Assembly: GCF_014639315.1 (NCBI RefSeq)
Contig: NZ_BMFY01000005.1
Location: forward strand, 124,001 to 188,000
Source of the DNA: Sediminivirga luteola
GTDB lineage: Bacteria; Actinomycetota; Actinomycetes; Actinomycetales; Brevibacteriaceae
Length of the DNA: 64,000 bases
Direction: 5' to 3'
Shown here: positions 32,611 to 40,576 of the stretch, piece after piece
Numbering within the stretch: position 1 is the first letter of the stretch
Layout: each line of letters starts with the position of its first letter
Made by a program: the position numbers and the translations under genes
The notes under the pieces: model-generated
Told to the model about the DNA's origin: nothing
Database searches by the model: none
Seen by the model: the letters and a program-made list of their open reading frames with translations, nothing else

Positions 32611-33003
32611 CCCCGTCACCGGCGCCGCCCCATCTGCATCCCACACAGAGGGCACCCGTTCGCGCCCCTGCATCCGGCACCACGCCACCCTCAAGGGGTT
32701 CGTCAGTTTATATGTGGGGTGTGTTGGGGTTGAGAGTGTCGTTCCCATGGCCCCCGGGGTGCGGGCTTGGCCGGCTGGGCACCAGCCGGGTAGAGCGCTC
32801 ATCCAGGTGCGGGAGCACTGTGCTGAACGTCGCCGTCAGGGGTTCTTGTACTTCTTGAGTGACGGCTGTACGCCATGATCCCAACCCGAAACCATTATGA
32901 GACTGGATTACTCACTGGCGAACGCTTAGACCTGGTGCTGTGACGGCCGCCAAGGCAGGTGGCCGGCCGCAGGCGTGCGGCCCGCCGACTACCCTTGACG
33001 GTG
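32467..33003. other. Gene-free region between the HNH gene and the ABC-F gene
   Basis: A 537-bp gap. It contains the 60-bp duplication, the right direct repeat (32693-32735), and about 270 bp of unique sequence, the last part of which (about 32870-32930) is AT-richer and probably carries the ABC-F promoter. No gene with credible coding character was found. Confidence 0.65.
32693..32735 (+). repeat. Right copy of the ~42-bp direct repeat flanking the HNH element
   Basis: Begins AAGGGGTTCGTCAGTTTATA and ends GGGGTTGAGA; counterpart of 29802-29842. Confidence 0.7.
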
Positions 33004-34854
33004 ATGGCACATCTTCTCGGGGCTGAGGCCCTGCACCTGGAATATCCCACCCGCGTGGTGTTCGACTCCGTCACCGTCGGCGTGAACGAGGGCGACCGCA
33101 TCGGCATCGTCGGGCGCAATGGCGACGGCAAATCCAGTCTGCTGGCGATGCTAGCGGGCCGGATCGAACCTGATGCCGGCCGGGTCACCCGGCGCGGCGA
33201 TGTCCGGCTGGGCGCGCTGTGGCAATCCGACGAGCTGGATCCGGACGCCACGGTCGGGTACAGCATCGTCGGCGACGCCCCCGAGCACGAGTGGGCATCG
33301 GACGCGCGGATCCGCGACGTCATCGGCGGCCTGGTGTCCGACATCCCCTGGGACGCGCGCATCGGCGCCCTGAGCGGCGGGCAGCGGCGCCGCACCGCCC
33401 TGGCGAAGCTGCTCGTGGGGGACTGGGACGTGATCGCGCTCGACGAGCCGACCAACCACCTGGACGTGGAGGGCATCGCCTGGCTCGCGGAGCACCTGAA
33501 GCGCCGCTGGTCCAAGAACGCCGGCGGGCTCCTGGTCGTCACGCACGACCGCTGGTTCCTGGACGAGGTCTGCACCGCCACCTGGGAGGTGCACGACCGG
33601 ATCGTCGAGCCCTTCGACGGCGGGTACGCCGCCTACGTCCTGCAGCGGGTCGAACGCGACCGGCAGGCCGCCGTCGCCGAGGCGAAACGGCAGAACCTGA
33701 TGAAGAAGGAACTCGCCTGGCTGCGCCGCGGAGCCCCGGCCCGCACCTCGAAGCCCAAGTTCCGCATCGACGCGGCCAACCAGCTGATCAGCGATGTCCC
33801 GCCGCCGCGCAACCCCATCGAGCTGACCCGGATGGCCACGGCGCGTCTCGGCAAGGACGTGGTCGACGTCCTGGAAGCCTCGGTGGCCTTCGGCGACCGC
33901 GAGATCCTGAAGGATGTGACCTGGCGGATCGGACCGGGCGAGCGCACCGGGATCCTGGGCGCGAACGGCGCGGGCAAGTCCACCCTGCTGGGTCTCGTCG
34001 CCGGCACGGTGGAGCCGAGCGCCGGCCGGGTCAAGCGCGGCAAGACGGTGCGCCTGGCGGTTCTGGACCAGCAGTTCTCGCAGCTAGCCCAGATCGAGGA
34101 CGACCGGGTGCGCGAGGTCCTGGCCCGTCAGAAGACGCTGGTGGAGGTGGAGGGCAAGGAACTCACGCCCGCGCAGCTGCTCGAGCGCCTGGGCTTCGCT
34201 CGTGAGCACCTTTCCGCCCGCGTCGGTGATCTCTCCGGCGGGCAGCGGCGCAGGCTCCAGCTGCTGCTGGTGCTGCTGAGCGAACCCAATGTCATGATCC
34301 TCGACGAGCCCACCAACGACCTCGACGTGGACATGCTCGCGGCGATGGAGGATCTGCTGGACTCCTGGCCGGGCACCCTGCTGGTGGTCTCTCACGACCG
34401 GTACCTGCTTGAACGCGTCACCGATCAGCAGTACGCCATCCTGGACGGCCGGCTGCGCCACGTTCCCGGCGGTGTCGACGAGTACCTGCGGCTGCGCGCG
34501 GACTCAGAGACGGGACGGCCCGGCGACGCCGATGCCGGAGGCGGCGGGCAGAGCGTCGCGGCAGCGCCCGGCTCCGGTTCTGCATCCGACGCCGCATCCG
34601 GTTCCGGGACCGGTGGCGGCTGCCTGAAGCCGGGCAGCGCCGAGCACCGGGCCGCGGGGAAGGAAGCCGCGGCGATCGAGCGGAAGATGGAGCGGCTGGA
34701 ACAGCAGGTCGCCGCGCTGCAGGAAGAGATGGCGGCGCACGACCCCGCGGACTTCGAAGGGCTCGCGGCGCTTGGCGCGCGCCAGGAGAAGCTCCGCGCC
34801 GACCAGGAGAAGCTCGAAGAGCGCTGGCTGGAGCTCGCCGAGCGGCTCGGCTGA
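33004..34854 (+). CDS. ABC-F family ATPase
   Basis: A 616-residue protein with two ATPase domains and no membrane segment. Domain 1 has Walker A GRNGDGKSS, signature LSGGQ and Walker B VIALDEPTNHLD. The linker between domains (about residues 225-300) is basic. Domain 2 has [14 protein letters not shown] and VMILDEPTNDLD. After a Gly/Ser-rich linker the C-terminus is a coiled coil (IERKMERLEQQVAALQEEM), as in Uup-type members. ABC-F proteins act on the ribosome, easing stalled translation or protecting against antibiotics. ATG 33004 is used; GTG 33001 directly before it is also possible. Confidence 0.93.
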   Translation: MAHLLGAEALHLEYPTRVVFDSVTVGVNEGDRIGIVGRNGDGKSSLLAMLAGRIEPDAGRVTRRGDVRLGALWQSDELDPDATVGYSIVGDAPEHEWASDARIRDVIGGLVSDIPWDARIGALSGGQRRRTALAKLLVGDWDVIALDEPTNHLDVEGIAWLAEHLKRRWSKNAGGLLVVTHDRWFLDEVCTATWEVHDRIVEPFDGGYAAYVLQRVERDRQAAVAEAKRQNLMKKELAWLRRGAPARTSKPKFRIDAANQLISDVPPPRNPIELTRMATARLGKDVVDVLEASVAFGDREILKDVTWRIGPGERTGILGANGAGKSTLLGLVAGTVEPSAGRVKRGKTVRLAVLDQQFSQLAQIEDDRVREVLARQKTLVEVEGKELTPAQLLERLGFAREHLSARVGDLSGGQRRRLQLLLVLLSEPNVMILDEPTNDLDVDMLAAMEDLLDSWPGTLLVVSHDRYLLERVTDQQYAILDGRLRHVPGGVDEYLRLRADSETGRPGDADAGGGGQSVAAAPGSGSASDAASGSGTGGGCLKPGSAEHRAAGKEAAAIERKMERLEQQVAALQEEMAAHDPADFEGLAALGARQEKLRADQEKLEERWLELAERLG

Positions 34855-34997
34855 GCTGTTTTGCCGCTGAGACGAGCACCTACGGTCCGGCCGGTACTCG
34901 CGCCCGGCCCGCCAGCACGTCCATCCGGCCTGGCCTGCCTTCGTGACTTGGCACGTCCGGCCGATACGGTCCGGTCCGCCCGTGCTGGGCTGCACGC

Positions 34998-36173
34998 TCA
35001 GGAGCCCGCGTGGGCGGGAACGTCACGGAACGAGTTCCGGCCCACGACGGTCAGCAGCGCGGAGGCGCCGAGCAGGACTGCGGCGATGACGGCGAGCATG
35101 GTGATCCCGCTCTGGGCGAACACCATGGAGCCGAGCGCGGCGCCTCCCGCGATGCCGGCGTTGCTGGTCGCCACCACCCAGGCGCCGGCGGTCTCCGGTT
35201 CTGCGCTTCCGGTGCGCACCGCCGCCGACTGGTAGACCGAGGCGGCTGGTCCGAAGGCCAGGCTCCACAGCATCGCGGCCAGGAACACCGGCACGAGTGC
35301 GGGATACGCGAGGGCGATCACCGCGATGCCTGCGGCCATGCCCGCCGGGACGGCGGCAGCGCTGGCCCGCGGGCGGCGGTCGAGGTGAGGGGCCGCCAGC
35401 CGGATGCCGAGCAGGCTGGTCGCGCCCAGAGCGAACAGCGCGGCGCCCACCCAGGCGGGTCCCACGCCGGAGCGGACCAGCAGGCTGCTGATGTACGTGT
35501 AGAGCACGTAATGCCCCAGATAGGTCAATCCGTTGGCCAGGACGACCAGCAGCAGCGCCGGCCGGCGGCGCCGGTCCCCACCGCCTGCGGCCCGGGGTGC
35601 GGGCACGTCGGGGAGCACGAACATCGCCAGCGCCACCACCACGCCCAGCAGCGCCGTCAGCGCCACGAAGGACCAGCGCCAGCCGAGCGCGGCGCCGATG
35701 GCGCTGACGCCCGGCACGCCGAGCACCAGTCCCGCGGACACGCCCACGGAGACGAGGGCCATGGCCCGGCCGGTGGCGCCCGGCGGGGCGAGCCTGGCCG
35801 CATAACCGATGCAGATCGAGAAGAAGAGCGCGTGCGTGGCGCCGCCGAGGATCCGCGCCAGCGCGAGCACGCCGAAGGACGGGGCCAGGAAGGTGAGTGC
35901 GTTGCACAGCAGGAAACCGGCCAGGGTGGCGATCAGGAGCGGCTTGCGCCGGAGACGACGGGTGGCCATCGTGACCGGGATGGCGAGGATCGCCACCATC
36001 ACGGCGTAGGCGCTGACCAGCACGCCGACGCGGGCCTCCTCCACTCCGAAGGAACGGGAGATCTCCAGTAGCAGGCCCACCGGAGCCACCTCGGTGGTCA
36101 ATGCAGCGAACGCGGCGGCCGCCAGCACCAGCAACCCGGTCCGCGCCGAGCCGAGACCACCTGTATGAGCCAC
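34998..36173 (-). CDS. MFS transporter (DHA1/AraJ-like)
   Basis: A 391-residue transporter with about 12 hydrophobic segments, GTG start. Features include EVAPVGLLLEISRSFGVEEA between helices 1 and 2 and the MFS loop RRLRRKPLLIATL. Further motifs are SVGVSAGLVLGVPGVSAIG (antiporter motif C-like, in helix 5) and YSQ-like text in helix 10. These favour a proton-coupled exporter of the DHA1 group (sugar or drug efflux). It is divergent from the ROK regulator with only 28 bp between starts, so the two probably share control. Confidence 0.88.
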   Translation of the reverse strand: MAHTGGLGSARTGLLVLAAAAFAALTTEVAPVGLLLEISRSFGVEEARVGVLVSAYAVMVAILAIPVTMATRRLRRKPLLIATLAGFLLCNALTFLAPSFGVLALARILGGATHALFFSICIGYAARLAPPGATGRAMALVSVGVSAGLVLGVPGVSAIGAALGWRWSFVALTALLGVVVALAMFVLPDVPAPRAAGGGDRRRRPALLLVVLANGLTYLGHYVLYTYISSLLVRSGVGPAWVGAALFALGATSLLGIRLAAPHLDRRPRASAAAVPAGMAAGIAVIALAYPALVPVFLAAMLWSLAFGPAASVYQSAAVRTGSAEPETAGAWVVATSNAGIAGGAALGSMVFAQSGITMLAVIAAVLLGASALLTVVGRNSFRDVPAHAGS

Positions 36174-36189
36174 CGCGCCGCCTCCGGAT

Positions 36190-36195
36190 TAGAAT
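36190..36195 (+). promoter_or_regulatory. -10 box of the ROK gene, leaderless transcript likely
   Basis: TAGAAT lies 6 bp before the GTG start codon at 36202. That places the transcription start at or next to the start codon, so the mRNA is probably leaderless. No ribosome site is present. Confidence 0.6.
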
Positions 36196-36201
36196 TTACT
36201 C

Positions 36202-37428
36202 GTGCCCCGAGAATATTACCGGACGAAAAGCCCTGACAACGCCGCCGGCGGCCGCGCGGCCGAGAGCCGGTGGCGGACCGCGATCGACATGCTGCGACTG
36301 CTGCACACCGAGCCGGGAATCACGCGTGCGGCCGCGAGCGAGCGCCTGGGAATCAGCAGCGCCTCGGCGACTGAGACCGCCGGGAGACTGCGGGAGATGG
36401 AACTCATCCGGGAGGAGCGTGCGCCTGCCAGCGGACGGGGCCGGCCCACGACGGTCCTGTCCCCCCACGACCGAGGACCGCTGGTGTGCACGGTGGCGCT
36501 GCGTTCGTCCAGCTGGGAGATCGCCCTTGCAGATCTGGGCGGTGAACCCGTGCCGCTGGATTCGGGCAGCTACGGACCGCGGTCCCTCGAAGAGATCCTG
36601 CCGGAGCTCGCCGCCAGCATCGGCGCGGTGGCGGAGCGTTACGGCCGGCGGGTGCGCTGCGTCGCGGTCACCGTCGCGGGAACCGTGACGGGTACCCGCA
36701 TCGCGCAGTTCTCCACCCGTGGCTGGGGCGCCAGTGACCTCCGCCCCCTCATGCCGGCAACGGACGCCGGGAGCGAGATTGGGATGCTGGGCGGTAACGA
36801 CGCGACCCTCAGCGGGCTGGCGGAAGCCCGCACCGGCGTGCTGAAGAACACCAGCTGCGCACTGCATCTGCTCGTGGAAGTGGGCGTGGGTGGCACACTC
36901 GTGGTGAACGGCGACGCGATCGCGGGGGCCTCGGGCGCGGCGGGCGAATACGGTCATCTTCCACTCGGCGACCCGGCCCTGGAATGCCCGTGCGGCGCGC
37001 GCGGCTGCTGGGACCTGATGGTGGACGGCCGCGCGATGGCGCGCCACCTCGGCCGGTCCCGGCCGGAGGACCCCGCCGGCTTCGCCGCGGAGGTGCTGGC
37101 CGCGGCCGGGCAAAAGGGCACCGGGGCGGAGCTGGACGCGGTGGCAGCGGTGGCCGCCGACCTCGGCGCGGGCGTGGCCGCCCTGGTCAACGCTTACGAT
37201 CCGGAGACGATTTCCCTGGCCGGCCTGGCCCCGCGTATCCGGGCCCTGGCCCCGCTGGCCTTCCGGGAGGGGTTCCGCGAGGGGCTGATGAAGCTGCATC
37301 GCGCCCAGCCCCCGGCGGTGGTGGACAGCCGTCACGCCGATGACGGCGCCGTCCGCGGTGCGGCCATCCTGGGGATCGATCATCTGCTGAGACCGGAGGC
37401 GCTGGAGAGATGGGGCGCGGCCAGCTGA
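36202..37428 (+). CDS. ROK-family transcriptional regulator
   Basis: A 408-residue regulator. An N-terminal winged helix (MLRLLHTEPGITRAAASERL, then SSASATETAGRLREMELI) is followed by a ROK domain with VEVGVGGTLVVNGD, GAAGEYGHLPLGD and the zinc motif CPCGARGCWDL. The sugar-kinase phosphate loop (DxGGT) is not well conserved (VALRSSSWEIALADLGG), so it is a regulator, not a kinase. It is divergent from the MFS exporter and likely controls it. It is also a candidate for distant sugar operators such as 3387-3420. Confidence 0.9.
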   Translation: MPREYYRTKSPDNAAGGRAAESRWRTAIDMLRLLHTEPGITRAAASERLGISSASATETAGRLREMELIREERAPASGRGRPTTVLSPHDRGPLVCTVALRSSSWEIALADLGGEPVPLDSGSYGPRSLEEILPELAASIGAVAERYGRRVRCVAVTVAGTVTGTRIAQFSTRGWGASDLRPLMPATDAGSEIGMLGGNDATLSGLAEARTGVLKNTSCALHLLVEVGVGGTLVVNGDAIAGASGAAGEYGHLPLGDPALECPCGARGCWDLMVDGRAMARHLGRSRPEDPAGFAAEVLAAAGQKGTGAELDAVAAVAADLGAGVAALVNAYDPETISLAGLAPRIRALAPLAFREGFREGLMKLHRAQPPAVVDSRHADDGAVRGAAILGIDHLLRPEALERWGAAS

Positions 37429-37852
37429 GCCACGGAATTCCATGCGTGGAGGCGGGGCGGCCCGCCGGCGGTCGGCGGGTAGGCGGGCCGTGCCTGACCG
37501 GGCACGGCACCGGGCACCGTCGCCGGTCCTGCTGACGAGTACGGGAATGCCGCGGCCCCCTGGTTCGCGATCCCGAGACTGGGCACCATCGCGGCCACCG
37601 GGGGAGCTGTTCGATACAGGGGCGTGTTCAATCATACGAACCCGGATCGCACAAGACTTTCGCAGAAGAGCGCTCTTGACGGATGCCCGAAACTAGGCGA
37701 GCGTATCTGACAGTGTCTCATTACCGGTAAAGGGTTCTATACGGTCGCGCACGCAGGCCGGGGACCCGCTCGATGGCAAGCCTCGAATCGTCCTCTACCA
37801 CGGCTGTGCCCGTGGCGCGGGAACCAGGAAGGCGGTGCGGAAGGGAGTGCGG
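37429..37852. other. Gene-free region upstream of the tandem LuxR genes
   Basis: A 424-bp gap. An inverted repeat GCCGTGCC/GGCACGGC (37487-37508) near its start may terminate the ROK transcript. Beyond about 37600 the sequence is less GC-rich, as expected of a promoter; TTGACG (37676-37681) is a -35 candidate without a convincing partner. No gene is seen. Confidence 0.55.
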
Positions 37853-40576
37853 GTGTCCTACCGCCTGCGTGAGCGTCCCATCCGCGGCGAACTCGGAACG
37901 ACGCTGCAGGACCACTGCCGCAGTACCGCCGCTCCGGTCGTGCTGGTCCGAGGCGCGATGGGCGCCGGCAAGAGCCGCTTCCTCCGGCTGGGTCTGGCCG
38001 GGCTCGAGGACCGGGAGATGATCGTCCTGGACCAGCGACCGGCGCCGGACCGGACCGGGGTCTCCGAGCCCGAGCCCGGCAAGCACCGGCTGTCCCTGCT
38101 GAACGAGACGCCGGAAGACGGGCGCGGCAACGGGCCCAATCCCTATGCCGCTTTCACCGGTCTTCTCGCTTCGTTCCACGGCAGCTGGGGGAGCGCGCCG
38201 CCGGTCGTCGTGGTGGAGAACGTCGATGTGCTGGACTCCCCTTCGCTGACCGTGATCGATCTGCTGATCCGCTCCCAGCGCGCCGGCGTCCTGCTGACGG
38301 CGTCCAGCAGCGCGGTCGTCCTGCGCTTCGCCCAGGTGCTGCAGTCTGCCCGCGGGCTGGAACTGATCCTGGCACCACTCACGGCCTCCGAGGTCAGCGA
38401 ACTGGCCCGGCAGGAGTACGGGGTGCCTGCCTCGGAGCCCGTGGCGCGGTACCTCCGGCACACCTCGGGTGGTTCCGCCTTGCTCGTCGCCGACATGCTG
38501 CGGCTCGGATTCGAGGAGCGCTGGCTCGTGCCGGTTGACGGTTATGTCGTCTTCAACGGCCTGCCGGCCCTGCTGGACGGATACGTCGCCAAGGAGAGCG
38601 TCGCCCGCCTGCGTGCGGAGGCGGGCTCGGATCTGGTGGAGTTCTGTTATCTGGTCGCGCTGCACGGGGAACTGGAACCGGGCGAGGCGATGTCCTCGCG
38701 TGCTAGCGGGACGAATCTGCTGCTGGCGGAGGAACTCGGCCTCGTCACGATCGAGCGCGGACGGGTCAGGCTACGGGCGCAGGCCCTGGCCTACTTCCTT
38801 CAGCTGGCGATCCGCGGCTGGGACGAGTCGGCCGTCGGCCGTCAGGCGCAGTGGCGGTCCCACTCCGATCCCGCCCATCGCTCCGTGTTCGCCGCCGTCC
38901 AAGCGGGGATCGACTGCAGCCGGGAAGAGCTGCTGGCCTCCGCACGTCGTTGGCTCGACCGCGGGGTACTGGCCCGCGCGGAGGCGATGCTCGACGCGAT
39001 CGACGGGCCCGGTGCCGATGACCGTGCCGTCCTGCTGCGGGCCGAACTGGCCGCGGTCGCGGGCCGGCCGTACACGGCGCTGGAGACGTTGCGCGCAGTC
39101 TGCGGGCAGCAGACCCGCGAGGCGTTCGAGCTGAGCGCCCGGATCAAGATCGTCCTGCTCGGCGACATTGCCGCCGCCGAGGACACCTTCGCCCAGCTCG
39201 CGGCGCTGGAGCGCGACGGCATCGTGCCCCCGGCGTCCGAGGCGGACGCCTACCGGCGGTACGCCCTGCAGGTGCAGCGGGACTGGGTCAGCCTCCCACC
39301 CGGGGAGGTCCTGGCCGCGCACGACCCGCCCGCCCCGCCGCCACCGGGAACCGGGCACGAGCCGGGCATCGCCGCTGCCCGGCTGCGCATCATGGCCGCG
39401 GTGGCCCATGCGCGTGCCTATGGCGGGGACCCGCGTGCCGCAGCGGAACTGGTGCAGGCCATGGCCGTCCCGCCGCAACCGCCCCGGGACGTGCAGGCCG
39501 TGCCGCTGCTGGATCAGCTCTGGCTGCGCACGGTGCTCCAGGGCACGCTCATGGCCGCCGGCATCCATCCGGACGAGTTGTCCGCAGTGCCGTGGTACGC
39601 CACCCCGGACGAGCGCATCGTGCCCGATCTGTGCGCGATGGAAGCCGCCGGTCTCTATGTGGACCTCGTCAACGGCACTCCGGTGCCGGCGCTGGCCGAG
39701 CGCCTGGCCCAGCTGCAGGCACAGGTGTCCACGCACGTCCCTCTGCAGAGGCACATCCGGCCGCACCTCGAGGTAATCTCCGCGGTCGTCACCGCGCTGG
39801 GCGAACGACCGGCGCCGGGCGTCGCGCCGGATCCCTCATGCACCGGCGACGGCACGGAAAGCAGGGCCGTCCAGGGCGTCCGGGAGATGCGGCCAGACGC
39901 CTACGATCCCTATGCGCGGCACGTGCTCCTGCTGGGCCAGGCGCTGCTGACGCCTCCCGGGGACCTCGCCGAGGTGCTGACCCGGAGCCGCCGGGACTTC
40001 GCGCCGGCGCCTGGCGGGCACCACATCATCCTCCGATGCGTGGCCGTGCGGCGAATGGCCGAGCTCCCCGAGCACGCGCTGCGGATGCTCGCCCAGGAGC
40101 TGTCCGGAACGGACGCCGACGATGATCTCGTCAGGGCGCTCACCGCCCTGGCCGATCTCCGAGCGGGCGGTGCCGGCCGTGCGCCCCGGCCCGCGCTGGA
40201 ACGGGCGCTGGGCGAGCTGATCGAGAAGCGTCCGGCACTCGACCCGCGAGGGCTCGCACTCACCCTCGCCGCGCTCGGACTCGAACAGGGCCCCGCCGCG
40301 GACCGGCTGCTGCGAAACAGCCCGGCCGCGGAGGAGTGGCTCCGGAGCGGGACCGAGCCGGAGCCCGAGCGTGCGCCCCGGCGGGAGGACCTGCGCACGG
40401 TTCTGACCGCACGCGAATACCAGGTCGCCGAGCTCGCTGCCGGAGGCCTGTCCAATGCCGCGATCGCCGAACGTCTGAGCATCTCCCGCCGCACGGCCGA
40501 GACGCACCTGGGCCATGCCTACCGGAAGCTGGGCATCGCAAGCCGGCAGGAACTGTGGGCGGAGTTCCTCGCGTGA
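37853..40576 (+). CDS. Large LuxR-family (LAL-like) transcriptional regulator with ATPase domain
   Basis: A 907-residue regulator. GTG 37853 is preferred because AAGGGAG precedes it by 5 bases; GTG 37835 is an alternative. The N-terminal NTPase has Walker A GAMGAGKS (34-41) and a Walker B-like PVVVVENVDVL. The middle is helical and probably TPR-like. The C-terminal LuxR helix-turn-helix is LTAREYQVAELAAGGLSNAA followed by ISRRTAETHLGHAYRKLGIA. It overlaps a second, similar gene by 4 bp (GTGA), so both are made together. The pair precedes the SipW/surface-protein operon, the likely target. Confidence 0.9.
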   Translation: MSYRLRERPIRGELGTTLQDHCRSTAAPVVLVRGAMGAGKSRFLRLGLAGLEDREMIVLDQRPAPDRTGVSEPEPGKHRLSLLNETPEDGRGNGPNPYAAFTGLLASFHGSWGSAPPVVVVENVDVLDSPSLTVIDLLIRSQRAGVLLTASSSAVVLRFAQVLQSARGLELILAPLTASEVSELARQEYGVPASEPVARYLRHTSGGSALLVADMLRLGFEERWLVPVDGYVVFNGLPALLDGYVAKESVARLRAEAGSDLVEFCYLVALHGELEPGEAMSSRASGTNLLLAEELGLVTIERGRVRLRAQALAYFLQLAIRGWDESAVGRQAQWRSHSDPAHRSVFAAVQAGIDCSREELLASARRWLDRGVLARAEAMLDAIDGPGADDRAVLLRAELAAVAGRPYTALETLRAVCGQQTREAFELSARIKIVLLGDIAAAEDTFAQLAALERDGIVPPASEADAYRRYALQVQRDWVSLPPGEVLAAHDPPAPPPPGTGHEPGIAAARLRIMAAVAHARAYGGDPRAAAELVQAMAVPPQPPRDVQAVPLLDQLWLRTVLQGTLMAAGIHPDELSAVPWYATPDERIVPDLCAMEAAGLYVDLVNGTPVPALAERLAQLQAQVSTHVPLQRHIRPHLEVISAVVTALGERPAPGVAPDPSCTGDGTESRAVQGVREMRPDAYDPYARHVLLLGQALLTPPGDLAEVLTRSRRDFAPAPGGHHIILRCVAVRRMAELPEHALRMLAQELSGTDADDDLVRALTALADLRAGGAGRAPRPALERALGELIEKRPALDPRGLALTLAALGLEQGPAADRLLRNSPAAEEWLRSGTEPEPERAPRREDLRTVLTAREYQVAELAAGGLSNAAIAERLSISRRTAETHLGHAYRKLGIASRQELWAEFLA

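Larger units (their letters stand above)
29802..32735 (+). mobile_element. Putative DUF222/HNH (13E12-type) mobile unit flanked by diverged direct repeats
   Basis: One DUF222/HNH gene lies between two ~42-bp direct repeats (29802-29842 and 32693-32735), about 2.9 kb apart. The left end interrupts a mazEF-like pair. DUF222/HNH proteins form the dispersed 13E12 repeat family of actinomycetes. The direct repeats could mark the unit's ends or its target duplication. Transposition is inferred, not shown; no transposase or integrase is present. Confidence 0.45.

Noticed and set aside
32736-32900. Possible C-terminal remnant of the MazF-like toxin right of the HNH element
   Set aside because: A frame resembling RALIQVREHC was seen, but it needs frameshifts and similarity to MazF is too weak to claim.
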